DNA from: Rhodobacter calidifons
GTDB taxonomy: Bacteria > Pseudomonadota > Alphaproteobacteria > Rhodobacterales > Rhodobacteraceae
Direction of reading: 5' to 3'
Length of the DNA: 64,000 nt
Assembly (NCBI RefSeq): GCF_011174775.1
Contig: NZ_JAANHS010000001.1
Span: 62,001 to 126,000 of the forward strand
Positions 1 to 8,361 of this stretch are shown piece after piece. Below the pieces are notes generated by a model. The model ran no database searches. It was not told the DNA's origin and worked only from the letters and a program-made list of their open reading frames with translations. The position numbers were made by a program, and so were the translations under genes. Position 1 is the stretch's first letter; each line of letters opens with the position of its first letter.

Positions 1-1562
1 GGGTCGCCGGTAAGGAAGAACGCCGTCCCGGGGATCACATTGACGGACGAGTCTCGCATCCTCTTCACGAAACTGCCGGTGGAAACGGCCAGCTTCGCCA
101 CCCGCGCGCGCACGGCCTGCGTGCCGCGCCACCAGGTCCACATCACGAACCCCGTGACCGCCGCAGCCACCACCGGCACATGGCCGCCATCGCCGATCTT
201 CAGCGCGTTCGACGCAAGGAACACCAGCTCCATCGTCAGGAAAGGCGCGCCCACCAGCAGCGCAAGCGGCACCGACAGGCCCTTGCCGCGCACCAGATAC
301 AGCATGCCCAGACAGGTTGTCAGCACCATGGACCCGGTCACCGCGATCCCGTAGGCCGAAGCCAGCGCCGAGGAGGACCCGAAGCTCAGCACCAGCCACA
401 GCACCCCGGCCAACAGCAGCCAGTTGACCGAGCCGATGTAGATCTGCCCGCTCTGCCCCTCGGCGGTGTGGCGGATGCGCAGCCGCGGCAGGAACCCCAG
501 CTGGATCGCCCCCCGCGCCATGGAAAAGGCCCCGGTGATCACCGCCTGGCTCGCGATGACCGTGGCCATCGTCGCCAGGATCACCAGAAGCGGCAGCCCC
601 GGCTCGGGCGTCATTGCAAAGAAGGAATCCGCCGCCCGTTCGGGATGCACCAGCACCATCGCCCCCTGCCCCAGATAGTTCAGCACCAGCGCCGGCAGCA
701 CCAGGCAGAACCAGGCCAGCATGATCGGCCGCCGCCCGAAATGGCCCAGATCGGCATAAAGCGCCTCGCCCCCGGTCACCGCCAGGAACACCGCGCCCAG
801 CACCACGAAGGCCACGCCCGGATGGTTCAGCAGGAAGATCAGCCCCCAGACCGGATTGAACGCGGCCAGCACAGACGGCTCGTCCGCGATGTGCCACAGG
901 CCAAGGCCCGCCAGCGTCAGGAACCAGACCACGCAGATCGGCCCGAACAGCGCCGCCACGCTGGCCGTGCCGCGCCGCTGCACCACGAACAGCACCAGCA
1001 GGATGCCCAGCGTGATCGGCAGGACGTAAGCCGTCAGCGCGGGCAGGATCAGCCCCAGCCCCTCGACCGCCGACAGGACGAAAATCGCCGGCGTGATCGC
1101 CGCGTCACCGGCAAACAGCGCCGCCCCGGCCAGGGCCAGCAGCAGAACCGGCACCGACCGCCGCCCCGCCGCCAGCCGCACCAGCGTGTAAAGCGCAAGG
1201 ATGCCGCCCTCGCCCCGGTTGTCGGCGCGCAGCAGCAGGAAGACATATTTGACCGTCACGATCAGGATCAGCGTCCAGATCAGCAGCGACAGGATGCCCG
1301 GCACCTCGCCCGCGCCGGGCACGGCTGCGCCGGTGGCGCGCAGGGCCTCGCGGAAGGCATAGATCGGCGAGGTGCCGATGTCGCCATAGACGACTCCGAT
1401 CGCGCCCGGCGTCAGCGCCGCGACGCCCTGTCGCCCGGCTGCGTCGCTGTGGATGTCGTCGGCTTGTCCCTCTGCGGTCAGACAGTCCGCCAATTCGCTC
1501 TTGTCTTCGTCAAACAGAGGCAAGGCAGGCTGAACGCCCCGCGGCAACGGGTCATGGATCAT
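1..1562 (-). CDS. kup: KUP-family potassium uptake permease (3'-truncated by window edge)
   Basis: Low-affinity K+/H+ symporter of the inner membrane. About 520 residues are visible and the gene runs off the left edge; the family is usually about 630 residues, so only part of the cytoplasmic C-terminal domain is missing. After a hydrophilic N-terminus of about 45 residues comes the family signature GVVYGDIGTSPIYAFREAL, then a long series of hydrophobic segments typical of the 12-helix KUP fold, including the conserved ALYADLGHFGRRPI region. I chose the ATG at 1562 because GAGGGTG lies a few bases upstream and because the reading frame carries KUP similarity almost from the start. The gene is monocistronic as far as can be seen and has a long upstream region with potential RNA structure. 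The identification is firm; the antisense frames that are open through this stretch are shadows. Confidence 0.93.
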   Translation of the reverse strand, partial: MIHDPLPRGVQPALPLFDEDKSELADCLTAEGQADDIHSDAAGRQGVAALTPGAIGVVYGDIGTSPIYAFREALRATGAAVPGAGEVPGILSLLIWTLILIVTVKYVFLLLRADNRGEGGILALYTLVRLAAGRRSVPVLLLALAGAALFAGDAAITPAIFVLSAVEGLGLILPALTAYVLPITLGILLVLFVVQRRGTASVAALFGPICVVWFLTLAGLGLWHIADEPSVLAAFNPVWGLIFLLNHPGVAFVVLGAVFLAVTGGEALYADLGHFGRRPIMLAWFCLVLPALVLNYLGQGAMVLVHPERAADSFFAMTPEPGLPLLVILATMATVIASQAVITGAFSMARGAIQLGFLPRLRIRHTAEGQSGQIYIGSVNWLLLAGVLWLVLSFGSSSALASAYGIAVTGSMVLTTCLGMLYLVRGKGLSVPLALLVGAPFLTMELVFLASNALKIGDGGHVPVVAAAVTGFVMWTWWRGTQAVRARVAKLAVSTGSFVKRMRDSSVNVIPGTAFFLTGD

Positions 1563-1779
1563 GATTCACCCTCGGGTGACATCGTGGCTGGCGATGTGTG
1601 GGTTGCGATTGGCTCAGGCGACCCGGCAGAACCGCCTTGCGGCGACGGCCGGATGTGGTTTCCCCCTGGCAGGAGGGGCAAGCGTTGGCTCCGATGCCGG
1701 TACCGACTCAGACAGTCGGTGATGGCAGGAGTCATACGCCGATGACGGATGCCCGACAATGCTGCGCCTGCAAAGCGGC

Positions 1780-1808
1780 GGGCGGGCGCCGGAGAGGGGC
1801 GCCCGCCC
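1780..1808. terminator. Strong GC stem-loop between yjhX-like gene and kup
   Basis: An 11-bp perfect stem (1780-1790 with 1798-1808) closes a 7-nt loop. It lies about 130 bases past the end of the minus-strand yjhX-like gene. No T-run follows on either strand, so it may be a processing or stalling hairpin rather than a classical intrinsic terminator. Confidence 0.45.
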
Positions 1809-1876
1809 AGGCCAACACGCCGCCGGCTGGCCTCGGGCAGGCCCGTGCGACACCCACCGAACACACTCAGGCGCTT

Positions 1877-1911
1877 GCCCATGTCACAAATACTCCCGCC
1901 GGAGGCATCCG
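1877..1911. repeat. Short dispersed repeat, copy 1
   Basis: About 35 bases, nearly identical to 46589-46623. The core contains CTCCCGCCGGAG, an inverted repeat able to form a small hairpin. Only two positions differ between the copies by eye. It resembles the short GC-rich palindromic units scattered between genes in Rhodobacteraceae genomes. Confidence 0.6.
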
Positions 1912-1941
1912 CGCCCGTCACCCGCGCCGCGTTGTCCTGCA

Positions 1942-2199
1942 TCAGCCCTGATTGTCGGCCTGCGCCCGCACCGACAGCCGCCCCGGCCGCGAGATGCGGT
2001 AGGGTCCGCCGCCTTCCGAAGCGATCAGCCGCTTGCGCCGCAGCCGCTGGAAGACCTCCAGCGTGCAGTCGGCCCGGATCAGCCCGTCGCGGGTCACGCA
2101 GAGGATCTCGCGGACCCTGCCGCTGCTGCGCGCGTGTTCGATACGCCCGCCAAGGGCGAGGACGTGAAGGACCCTTTGTTCGGTCCGCGAGATGTTCAT
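1942..2199 (-). CDS. YjhX/TopAI-family small protein (UPF0386)
   Basis: An 85-residue protein matching the YjhX family across its length: [20 protein letters not shown] at the start, then segments resembling VECYSREGLL, DCTLAVFKKL and KKLI...PYRI, and a C-terminal VRAQ.DN. In E. coli, YjhX (TopAI) inhibits topoisomerase I and is neutralised by the acetyltransferase-like YjhQ. Here no YjhQ-like antitoxin is adjacent: the upstream neighbour on the same strand is a pseudouridine synthase more than 300 bases away, and the downstream one is kup. I start at the ATG at 2199 because family similarity begins there; the frame extends 23 codons further upstream without resemblance. Family assignment is firm, a toxic role is only by analogy. 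Confidence 0.8.
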   Translation of the reverse strand: MNISRTEQRVLHVLALGGRIEHARSSGRVREILCVTRDGLIRADCTLEVFQRLRRKRLIASEGGGPYRISRPGRLSVRAQADNQG

Positions 2200-2539
2200 T
2201 GGACTTGTCCGAAGTCTGTAGCCATGCCAGACCGGACGAAGGCCGATGCGCTTCGTCGGGTCGTTCATGTCATCCGGCAGCCCCCGAGGGGGCGGATGAC
2301 GTCAGCAGGTTGCCACAGTCTCGGACATGAAACGCACTCCATTGGCCGCTTTCGGCCCGTGCACCCACAGCTACGGCGGACCCGGATCCCTTCCGTAAGG
2401 GATGTGTCAGATTTCTGGCTCAGGAAATCCGGCCCCCCGAGCACGGGGCTGCGGAAACCCTAACATATCCCTAACGCCCACAGACAAGCCATTGATTTCA
2501 TTGGCGTGCATGAATGCGCCGCGCGCGGCGCCCCCGGCC
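2200..2539. other. Intergenic region with three consecutive stem-loops
   Basis: No gene is supported in this 340-base interval between the rluD-like stop and the yjhX-like start. Between 2386 and 2449 it holds three stem-loops in a row, described separately. The rest is unremarkable and presumably contains the promoter of the yjhX-like gene, although I cannot point to confident -35/-10 elements. Confidence 0.5.
2386..2449. repeat. Array of three adjacent stem-loops
   Basis: Stem 1 is ATCCCTT/AAGGGAT (2386-2392, 2397-2403), stem 2 GATTTC/GAAATC (2410-2415, 2424-2429), stem 3 GCCCC/GGGGC (2432-2436, 2445-2449). They follow each other within 64 bases, just downstream of the minus-strand rluD-like gene. 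They may terminate or stabilise its transcript, or be a palindromic repeat unit; a similar three-hairpin arrangement of different sequence lies at 30071-30134. Confidence 0.55.
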
Positions 2540-3598
2540 TCATCCGGCCCGCAGGGCCTCGATCAGCCCGGCCATGTCCGGCGGGAGGGGCGAGGTGAAC
2601 TCCATCCTCTCCCCCGTCACCGGATGGTCGAACCCCAGGCTGGCCGCATGCAGCGCCTGCCGGGGGAAGCCGTTCCCGACCTCCGCCCCCCGCCCCAGCG
2701 CGGCCGACAGCTTCCGCCGCCCGCCATAGGTCCGGTCCCCGACCAGGCCATGCCCGGCATAGGCCAGGTGGACCCGGATCTGATGCGTGCGGCCGGTCTC
2801 CAGCCAGCAGTCCATCAGCGCCGCCTGGTCGGCCCCGAAGGCCTCGACGACCCGCGCCCGGGTGACGGCGTGGCGGCCCTCCTCCCAGACCACCGCCTGA
2901 CGCTGCCGGTCGGTGCGGTGCCGGGCCAGGTTGGTGGCGATCCGCAGGGTTCCCCCCGGCTCGAAGCCGACCCCCCGCAGGCCGCGCAGCCGGGGATCGG
3001 CGGCAGAGGGCAGGCCATGGACCACGGCCAGATAGTGCCGGTTGACCGAATGCTCCTCGAACTGCCGCGCCAGCCCGTGATGCGCCCGGTCGGACTTGGC
3101 CACGACCAGAAGCCCCGAGGTATCCTTGTCGATCCGGTGCACGATCCCCGGCCGCCTTTCGCCCCCGATCCCCGAAAGCGTGTCGCCGCAATGGTGCAGC
3201 AGCGCGTTGACCAGCGTCCCCGAGGGCGAACCCGGCGCGGGATGGACGACCATGCCCGCGGGCTTGTCGATGACGATGAGATCGGCATCCTCCCAGACGA
3301 CCGACAGCGTGATCGCCTCGGCCCGGGTCTCGACCTCGGCGGCGGGGTCCAGCCGCAGAAGGTAGATCTCGCCTTCGGCCACCCTCGCCTTGGGGTCGGT
3401 CACCACCTGCCCCGCGCGGCTGACCGCGCCCTCGGCAATCATCCGCATCAGCCGCGACCGGGACAGGGCGGCTGCCTCTGGCACGGCGGCGGCAAGGGCC
3501 TTATCAAGGCGGGCGGGAGCCTCCGGGCCGATGGTCACCGAAAGCGTCCCGCCGCCGCCCCCGCCCGCGACGTCATCGTCCTCGAAAGGCCCGTCCAT
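2540..3598 (-). CDS. rluD: RluA/RluD-family 23S rRNA pseudouridine synthase
   Basis: Isomerises uridines in large-subunit rRNA to pseudouridine. The 352-residue protein has an N-terminal S4-like RNA-binding region (about residues 20-85, containing RLDKALA and SRSRLMRMIAEG), followed by the RluA catalytic domain with HRIDKDTSGLLVVAKSD, which carries the catalytic Asp, and the downstream ETGRTHQIRVHLAYAGHGLVGD motif. Length fits RluD (about 325-350). I start at the ATG at 3598: the frame continues upstream but there it runs antisense to the divergent gene. The start codons of the two genes share the four bases CATG (3596-3599), which is unusual. RluD rather than RluA/RluC is preferred from length and the S4 domain, but substrate positions cannot be read from sequence. 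Confidence 0.88.
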   Translation of the reverse strand: MDGPFEDDDVAGGGGGGTLSVTIGPEAPARLDKALAAAVPEAAALSRSRLMRMIAEGAVSRAGQVVTDPKARVAEGEIYLLRLDPAAEVETRAEAITLSVVWEDADLIVIDKPAGMVVHPAPGSPSGTLVNALLHHCGDTLSGIGGERRPGIVHRIDKDTSGLLVVAKSDRAHHGLARQFEEHSVNRHYLAVVHGLPSAADPRLRGLRGVGFEPGGTLRIATNLARHRTDRQRQAVVWEEGRHAVTRARVVEAFGADQAALMDCWLETGRTHQIRVHLAYAGHGLVGDRTYGGRRKLSAALGRGAEVGNGFPRQALHAASLGFDHPVTGERMEFTSPLPPDMAGLIEALRAG

Positions 3599-3941
3599 GT
3601 CGTCTCCGCTGTCCGATCCCGTCACGCCCGAGGCCCCCGATGCCGCCCTGCCGCCCGGCCTGCGGCTGCTGAAATGGCTTGTCGTCCTGTTGACGCTTAC
3701 CATGATCGGCGGCGTCATAACCGTGGTCGGGCTGCTTGTCACCCGCATGCCTCAGACTTTCGCCCCCCAGACCCCTGCCCTGCCCGCGGGGCTGCACCTG
3801 CCCGAAGGCACCCGGCCCGCCGCCGTGACCTTCGGCACCGGCTGGACCGCCATCGTCACCGAGGACGACCGCATCCTGATCTATGGCAAGGGCGGCACGC
3901 TGCGGCAGGAACTGCGCATCGAACCGGAGACCGGCCCTTGA
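3597..3941 (+). CDS. Small single-span membrane protein (DUF6476-like)
   Basis: 114 residues with a Pro/Asp-rich N-terminus, one hydrophobic segment at about residues 27-49 (WLVVLLTLTMIGGVITVVGLL) and a C-terminal extracytoplasmic-looking portion of about 65 residues. It resembles a short conserved Rhodobacterales family that I recall as DUF6476; function unknown. It is divergent from the rluD-like gene with overlapping start codons, so the two must share a promoter region lying inside each other's coding sequence, or be transcribed from further in. The histidine kinase gene follows 64 bases downstream on the same strand and may be co-transcribed. Confidence 0.7.
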   Translation: MSSPLSDPVTPEAPDAALPPGLRLLKWLVVLLTLTMIGGVITVVGLLVTRMPQTFAPQTPALPAGLHLPEGTRPAAVTFGTGWTAIVTEDDRILIYGKGGTLRQELRIEPETGP

Positions 3942-4005
3942 CCGGCGGCACAGCGATGGGGCTAGTGTCGGACAGCCCCGTCAACGCCCTGGTGCAACCC
4001 GCCCG

Positions 4006-5685
4006 ATGCCCAAGCTTCCCAGCCCCTCGATTGCCGAAGCAGAGCGGGTCCGGGACGAGTTGGCGCGGCAGTACCGCATCCTCCGCGGCGAGTTCCTGCC
4101 GCGTCTGATCCTTGTCGCACTCGCCTATGTTCTGTGTTCGCTGTTCATCCCGCCGGCCCTGGCCGCCGCGCTGTTCTGCGTCGAGATCATCGGCGAGATC
4201 GTCTCGCAGCGCCTGCTGCGCGGCCTTGACCCCGCCCGGCAGCCTGGCCGCCATCTGGCCTATCTGGCCACCCTCATACCGATGGAGGCGGCGATCATTT
4301 CCGCCGCCGGCATGCTCTGGCTGCACGACGATCCCTATGCCAAGGCGATCTCCGTCGGGATCGTGATGGGTGCGCTGCTGCACCTGACCTCGGTCCGGTC
4401 GATCCATCTGCCGCTTGGCATTGTCGGCCTGATCAGCGCGGGCGCGGTCGTGCTGGGCTTCAACACGTGGCACTGGATCGCCGGCGGGAACTGGATCGCG
4501 CTTGGCATTTCGACGCTGACGGTCCTGGTCACCTTCGGCTACACCGCGACCGCGATGATCTCGAACAACCGGATGCACCGGGCCGGGGTCGAGGCGGCGG
4601 CGGCGGCGCGGGCGGCGAATGTCGCCAAGGGTCGCTTCCTTGCCCAGATCAGCCACGAACTGCGCACGCCGCTGAACGCCGTCATCGGCCTGGGCGAGAT
4701 CGAGGCGGCCTCGGCCAGCGGCCCGTCGCGGCAGCGGCTGCGCACCATCGTCACCTCGGCCCGCGACCTGGCCGTGATGCTGGACGATGCGGTGGATTAC
4801 TCGGCCCTGACCGAGGGCCGGGTCGCGATCACCCCGCGCCCGGTCGCGGTCCGGGCGGAACTGTCGGCCAACCTGCTGGTCTTCGAGCTTCAGGCGCGCA
4901 ACCAGGGGCGCGACCTTGTGGTGACGGTCGAACGCGACGTGCCGACGCATCTGCTGATCGACAGCCAGCGCGTCCGGCAATGCCTGGGCAATCTGGTCGG
5001 CAACGCGCTGAAGCATTCCGCGCGCGGGCCGGTGTCGGTCACGGTGCGCTACATGCGGTCGCGGCTGGTCATCGACGTGGCCGACCAGGGCCGCGGCATC
5101 CCCGAGGCCTTGCGGGAGAAGGTGTTCGAACCCTTCTTCCGCGGATCAAGCGAGACGCCCGGCGTGGGTCTGGGCCTGGCGATCAGCCGGGCAGTGGCGC
5201 GGCAGATGTCGGGCGATCTGGTGATCCTGCCCACGGCCCAGGGCACGACCATGCGCCTGACCGTCCTGGCCCCCGAGGCCGAGGCCGTGCCGCAGCAGCG
5301 CGAGCTGTCGGACCTGCGCGACTGCACCGTCCTTGTGGTGGACGACATCGCCACCAACCGGCTGGTCGCCGGCCAGTTGCTGACCGCCATCGGCGCCCGG
5401 TTCATCGAGGCGGCCAGCGGCCCCGAGGCCCTGCAACGGCTGGAGCAGGGCGGCGTGGACGCGGTGCTGCTGGACCTGATGATGCCCGGCATGGACGGGG
5501 CCGAGACGCTGCAACATATCCGCGCCCGCCACGGCCAGCGGATTCCGGTCATCGCGATGACGGCGGACATCCTGGCCGTGCGCGAGGACGAGGCGCTGCG
5601 CGCGGCCCTTGACGGGTTCCTGCCCAAGCCGATCCTGCCCGAGGCGCTGCGCGAGGCCCTGGCTCGGGTGATGCCGGGACGCTGA
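4006..5685 (+). CDS. Membrane hybrid sensor histidine kinase with C-terminal receiver
   Basis: 559 residues. An N-terminal membrane region (about 30-185) has roughly six hydrophobic segments and no recognisable periplasmic sensor, so the signal may be sensed in or at the membrane. Then come HisKA with the H-box ISHELRTPLN (phospho-acceptor His217), HATPase_c with N-box NLVGNALKHS (329-338), G1 DQGRGIP (360-366) and G2 GVGLGLAI (386-393), and a receiver domain (about 440-555) with acidic pair Asp446/Asp447, phospho-acceptor Asp490, Thr519 and Lys541. All catalytic residues are present. No Hpt protein or response regulator is adjacent, so it is an orphan hybrid kinase whose output partner lies elsewhere. 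The start at 4006 is set by the MPKLPSPS N-terminus; open sequence further upstream overlaps the preceding gene. Confidence 0.88.
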   Translation: MPKLPSPSIAEAERVRDELARQYRILRGEFLPRLILVALAYVLCSLFIPPALAAALFCVEIIGEIVSQRLLRGLDPARQPGRHLAYLATLIPMEAAIISAAGMLWLHDDPYAKAISVGIVMGALLHLTSVRSIHLPLGIVGLISAGAVVLGFNTWHWIAGGNWIALGISTLTVLVTFGYTATAMISNNRMHRAGVEAAAAARAANVAKGRFLAQISHELRTPLNAVIGLGEIEAASASGPSRQRLRTIVTSARDLAVMLDDAVDYSALTEGRVAITPRPVAVRAELSANLLVFELQARNQGRDLVVTVERDVPTHLLIDSQRVRQCLGNLVGNALKHSARGPVSVTVRYMRSRLVIDVADQGRGIPEALREKVFEPFFRGSSETPGVGLGLAISRAVARQMSGDLVILPTAQGTTMRLTVLAPEAEAVPQQRELSDLRDCTVLVVDDIATNRLVAGQLLTAIGARFIEAASGPEALQRLEQGGVDAVLLDLMMPGMDGAETLQHIRARHGQRIPVIAMTADILAVREDEALRAALDGFLPKPILPEALREALARVMPGR

Positions 5686-5788
5686 CGCGCCTCTGTCCGT
5701 CCGATAGCGGCAGGCGATGTCGGGTTCGGACATGACGATCCCCTGCGGCCCGTCGCAGGCTGGGCGCGCCGCAGGAAGGGAGACCGGG

Positions 5789-7225
5789 ATGATCGGAGAT
5801 CTGGGGGCCGTGGACGCAACCGCCCTGGCGGCGCTGGTGGCCGCGGGCGAGGTCACGCCGTCCGAGCTGCTGGATGCGGCACTGGCCGCGGTCGAGGCGC
5901 GCAATCCGGCCCTGAACGCGGTGGTGCTGGTGCAGGAAGGCGTGGCGCGCAAGGCGATTGCCGAGGGCCTGCCGCCGGGGCCGTTCCGCGGCGTGCCCTT
6001 CCTGATCAAGGACCTGGGCGCCGAGGCGCGGGACTTTCCCAGCCACAATGGCTCGCGCCTGTTCGCCAACACCGTCTATGCGCAGGATTCGGCGATCTTC
6101 ACGCGGATGAAGGCGACGGGGGTCGTGACCTTCGGGCGCACGACCGCACCCGAGGGCGGCATTGGGGCGGCGACCGAAGCCGTCGTCTATGGCGGGCCGA
6201 CGCGGAACCCCTGGAACCTGGACCACACGCCGGGCGGGTCCTCGGGCGGGGCCGGGGCGGCGGTGGCGGCGGGGATCGTGGCCATGGCGCATGGCTCGGA
6301 CGGGGGCGGGTCGGTGCGGATCCCGGCGTCCAGTTGCGGGCTGTTCGGCTTCAAGCCGACGCGGGCGCGGCTGCCGGACGGGCCTTACGCGGGCGAAGGC
6401 TGGGCGGGCATGGCGATCGACGGGTTCCTCACGCGGTCGGTGCGGGACACGGCGGTGATGCTGGACGCCTGCGAGGGCCCGGACCTGGGCGCGCCCTATG
6501 TCGCCCCGCCGCTGGTGCGGGGCCATGCGGCGGCGATCAGCCGCCCGCCGCGGCGGCTGCGGGTCGGGATCTGCGACACGACCTTCACCGGCGCGCCGAT
6601 CCACCCCGAGGTGGCCGAGGCGGTGCGCGCGGCGGGCCGACTGCTGGAATCGCTGGGCCATCGGGTCGAACCGGCCCGGCCGCAGGCGGATGTGGGCATG
6701 ATGATGCGGGCCTGGACCGACATCGTCGGCATCGGCACCGCGCTGTCGATCCGGTCGAAACTGGGGGACCGTCCGCCCCGGCCGGACGAGGTCGAGGGCG
6801 TCGGGCGCGGCGCCTGGGCCCATGCGCAGACCCTGCATCCCACCCGCTATCTGGAGGCGGTGGGCGAGATCCATGCCTTCGGGCGGCAGATGGCTGGGTT
6901 CTTCGATCAGGGGCCGGAGGTGCTGCTGTCGGCGACGCTGGCCGAACCGCCGGCGCGGATCGGACGCTTCAGCCACGACACCGAGGATTACGTGGGCTTC
7001 CGCACCGGGCCGGACGGCATCTTCGCCTATTCCCCCTTCTGCGCCGTGTTCAACGCCAGCGGCCAGCCGGCGGCCAGCCTGCCTCTGGGCCGCTCCTCGG
7101 CCGGGCTGCCGATCGGCATTCACCTGGCGGCGGAGTTCGGGCAGGACGAGCTTCTGATCAGCCTCTGTGCAGAGATCGAGCGCGCCGCCCCCTGGGCGGG
7201 GAAAAGGGCGCCGATGGCAGGTTGA
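5789..7225 (+). CDS. Amidase-signature family hydrolase (6-aminohexanoate-dimer-hydrolase-like)
   Basis: 478-residue amidase-signature (AS) enzyme that hydrolyses a carboxamide or cyclic amide. The Ser-cisSer-Lys triad is visible: Lys74 in FLIKDLG, the cis-Ser in GGSSGG (151/152) and nucleophile Ser175 in [11 protein letters not shown]. The overall pattern, including the C-terminal [14 protein letters not shown] stretch, is closest to the branch that includes 6-aminohexanoate cyclic dimer hydrolases; the true substrate cannot be told. The start at 5789 is supported by GGAAGGGAG about 8 bases upstream. It sits just before a polyamine-type ABC transporter on the same strand, with a second AS enzyme after that transporter, suggesting the transporter imports an amide-bearing compound. 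Confidence 0.85.
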   Translation: MIGDLGAVDATALAALVAAGEVTPSELLDAALAAVEARNPALNAVVLVQEGVARKAIAEGLPPGPFRGVPFLIKDLGAEARDFPSHNGSRLFANTVYAQDSAIFTRMKATGVVTFGRTTAPEGGIGAATEAVVYGGPTRNPWNLDHTPGGSSGGAGAAVAAGIVAMAHGSDGGGSVRIPASSCGLFGFKPTRARLPDGPYAGEGWAGMAIDGFLTRSVRDTAVMLDACEGPDLGAPYVAPPLVRGHAAAISRPPRRLRVGICDTTFTGAPIHPEVAEAVRAAGRLLESLGHRVEPARPQADVGMMMRAWTDIVGIGTALSIRSKLGDRPPRPDEVEGVGRGAWAHAQTLHPTRYLEAVGEIHAFGRQMAGFFDQGPEVLLSATLAEPPARIGRFSHDTEDYVGFRTGPDGIFAYSPFCAVFNASGQPAASLPLGRSSAGLPIGIHLAAEFGQDELLISLCAEIERAAPWAGKRAPMAG

Positions 7226-7287
7226 GGGCAAGGAATCGCTTGTCCCGCGGGAAGGATTCCGCCCAATATGATCAAAAGCGGGGATGA

Positions 7288-8361
7288 ATGGGGGTGTCCT
7301 TGGCCGATGCGGTGACGATCTCGGCCCGGAATGTCGTGAAGGCGTTCGGGCAAGGCAGCGGCGTGGTGCGGGCGCTGGACGATGTTTCGGTGGACATCCG
7401 GCAAGGCGAGTTCTTCACGCTGCTTGGGCCCTCGGGCTGCGGCAAGACCACGCTTCTGCGCCTGATCGCGGGCTTCGAGATGCCGACAGAGGGCACGATC
7501 CTGCTGGACGGGACCGACATCACCACCCTGCCGCCGAACCGCCGCCCGGTGAACACGGTGTTCCAGAGCTATGCGCTGTTTCCGCACCTGACCGTGGCGC
7601 AGAACATCTCGTTCGGGCTTGAAATGCTTGGCAAGCCCGCGTCGGAGGTCAAGGCCAGGACCGCCGCGATGCTGGCCCTGGTCAAGCTGGAGGCGATGGC
7701 GGGTCGCAAGACCAGCCAGCTGTCGGGCGGGCAGCAGCAGCGGGTGGCGCTGGCGCGCGCGCTGGCGCCGCAGCCCAAGGTGCTGCTGCTGGACGAGCCG
7801 CTGTCGGCGCTGGACCTGAAGTTGCGCAAGGAGATGCAGATCGAGCTGAAGCGGCTGCAACTGGAGACGGGCATCACCTTCATCTTCGTGACCCATGACC
7901 AGGAAGAAGCCCTGACCATGTCCGACCGCATCGCGGTGATGAGTGCGGGGAAGATCCAGCAGGTCGGATCGGCAAAGGACATCTACATCCATCCGAAGAA
8001 CCGCTTCGTCGCCAGTTTCATCGGCGAGACCAACTTCCTGCACGGCACCGCCGAGGCCGGGGCGATTCGCCTTGCCACCGGAGAGCGGATCGACGTGCCG
8101 GGCCTGCCCGCGGGCGGCGAGGCGACGGTCAGCGTCCGGCCCGAACAGGTGCGGCTTGGCCTGCCCTCGGACGGGCTGAAGGCGACGGTCAGGACGCTGG
8201 TCTATTTCGGCACCGACACGCATTGCCACCTGGCGCTGGCGGACGGGACCGAGGTCGTCGCGCGGCTGCAAAGCCCGGCCTCGGGCGAGGCCGGACTGGT
8301 CGAGGGCCAGGCGGTCGGCATCCGCTTTGCGGACGGCGCCGTGCAACGGGTGGAGGACTGA
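7288..8361 (+). CDS. potA: Polyamine-type ABC transporter ATP-binding protein
   Basis: 357 residues; cytoplasmic ATPase of an importer. Walker [10 protein letters not shown] (47-55), Q-loop at VFQSYALFP, signature LSGGQQQR (145-152), Walker B LLLDEP (166-171) and H-loop His203 are intact, followed by a C-terminal TOBE regulatory domain. It belongs to the PotA/PotG (spermidine/putrescine) branch. The next gene starts immediately after its stop codon, so ATPase, permeases and binding protein form one operon (7288-11121). Start is the ATG at 7288, preceded by AGCGGGG; a TTG 12 bases later is a less likely alternative. Polyamines are the default substrate, but the flanking amidases leave other amines open. 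Confidence 0.9.
   Translation: MGVSLADAVTISARNVVKAFGQGSGVVRALDDVSVDIRQGEFFTLLGPSGCGKTTLLRLIAGFEMPTEGTILLDGTDITTLPPNRRPVNTVFQSYALFPHLTVAQNISFGLEMLGKPASEVKARTAAMLALVKLEAMAGRKTSQLSGGQQQRVALARALAPQPKVLLLDEPLSALDLKLRKEMQIELKRLQLETGITFIFVTHDQEEALTMSDRIAVMSAGKIQQVGSAKDIYIHPKNRFVASFIGETNFLHGTAEAGAIRLATGERIDVPGLPAGGEATVSVRPEQVRLGLPSDGLKATVRTLVYFGTDTHCHLALADGTEVVARLQSPASGEAGLVEGQAVGIRFADGAVQRVED

Larger units (their letters stand above)
1563..1941. other. Intergenic region upstream of kup, with stem-loops
   Basis: This 379-base stretch has no convincing gene. It is the 5' flank of kup and the 3' flank of the yjhX-like gene. It contains a perfect stem-loop at 1702-1720 (ACCGACT / AGTCGGT, 5-nt loop), a very strong GC stem at 1780-1790/1798-1808 and a short repeat at 1877-1911 that recurs at 46589-46623. 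Open frames here lack ribosome sites and show no family resemblance. The 1702-1720 stem would lie in a kup leader transcript if transcription starts upstream of it. Confidence 0.5.

Noticed and set aside
180-1745. Long plus-strand open frame rich in Gln, Arg and His
   Set aside because: It is the antisense of kup; its composition is typical of shadow frames in high-GC DNA and it has no family resemblance.
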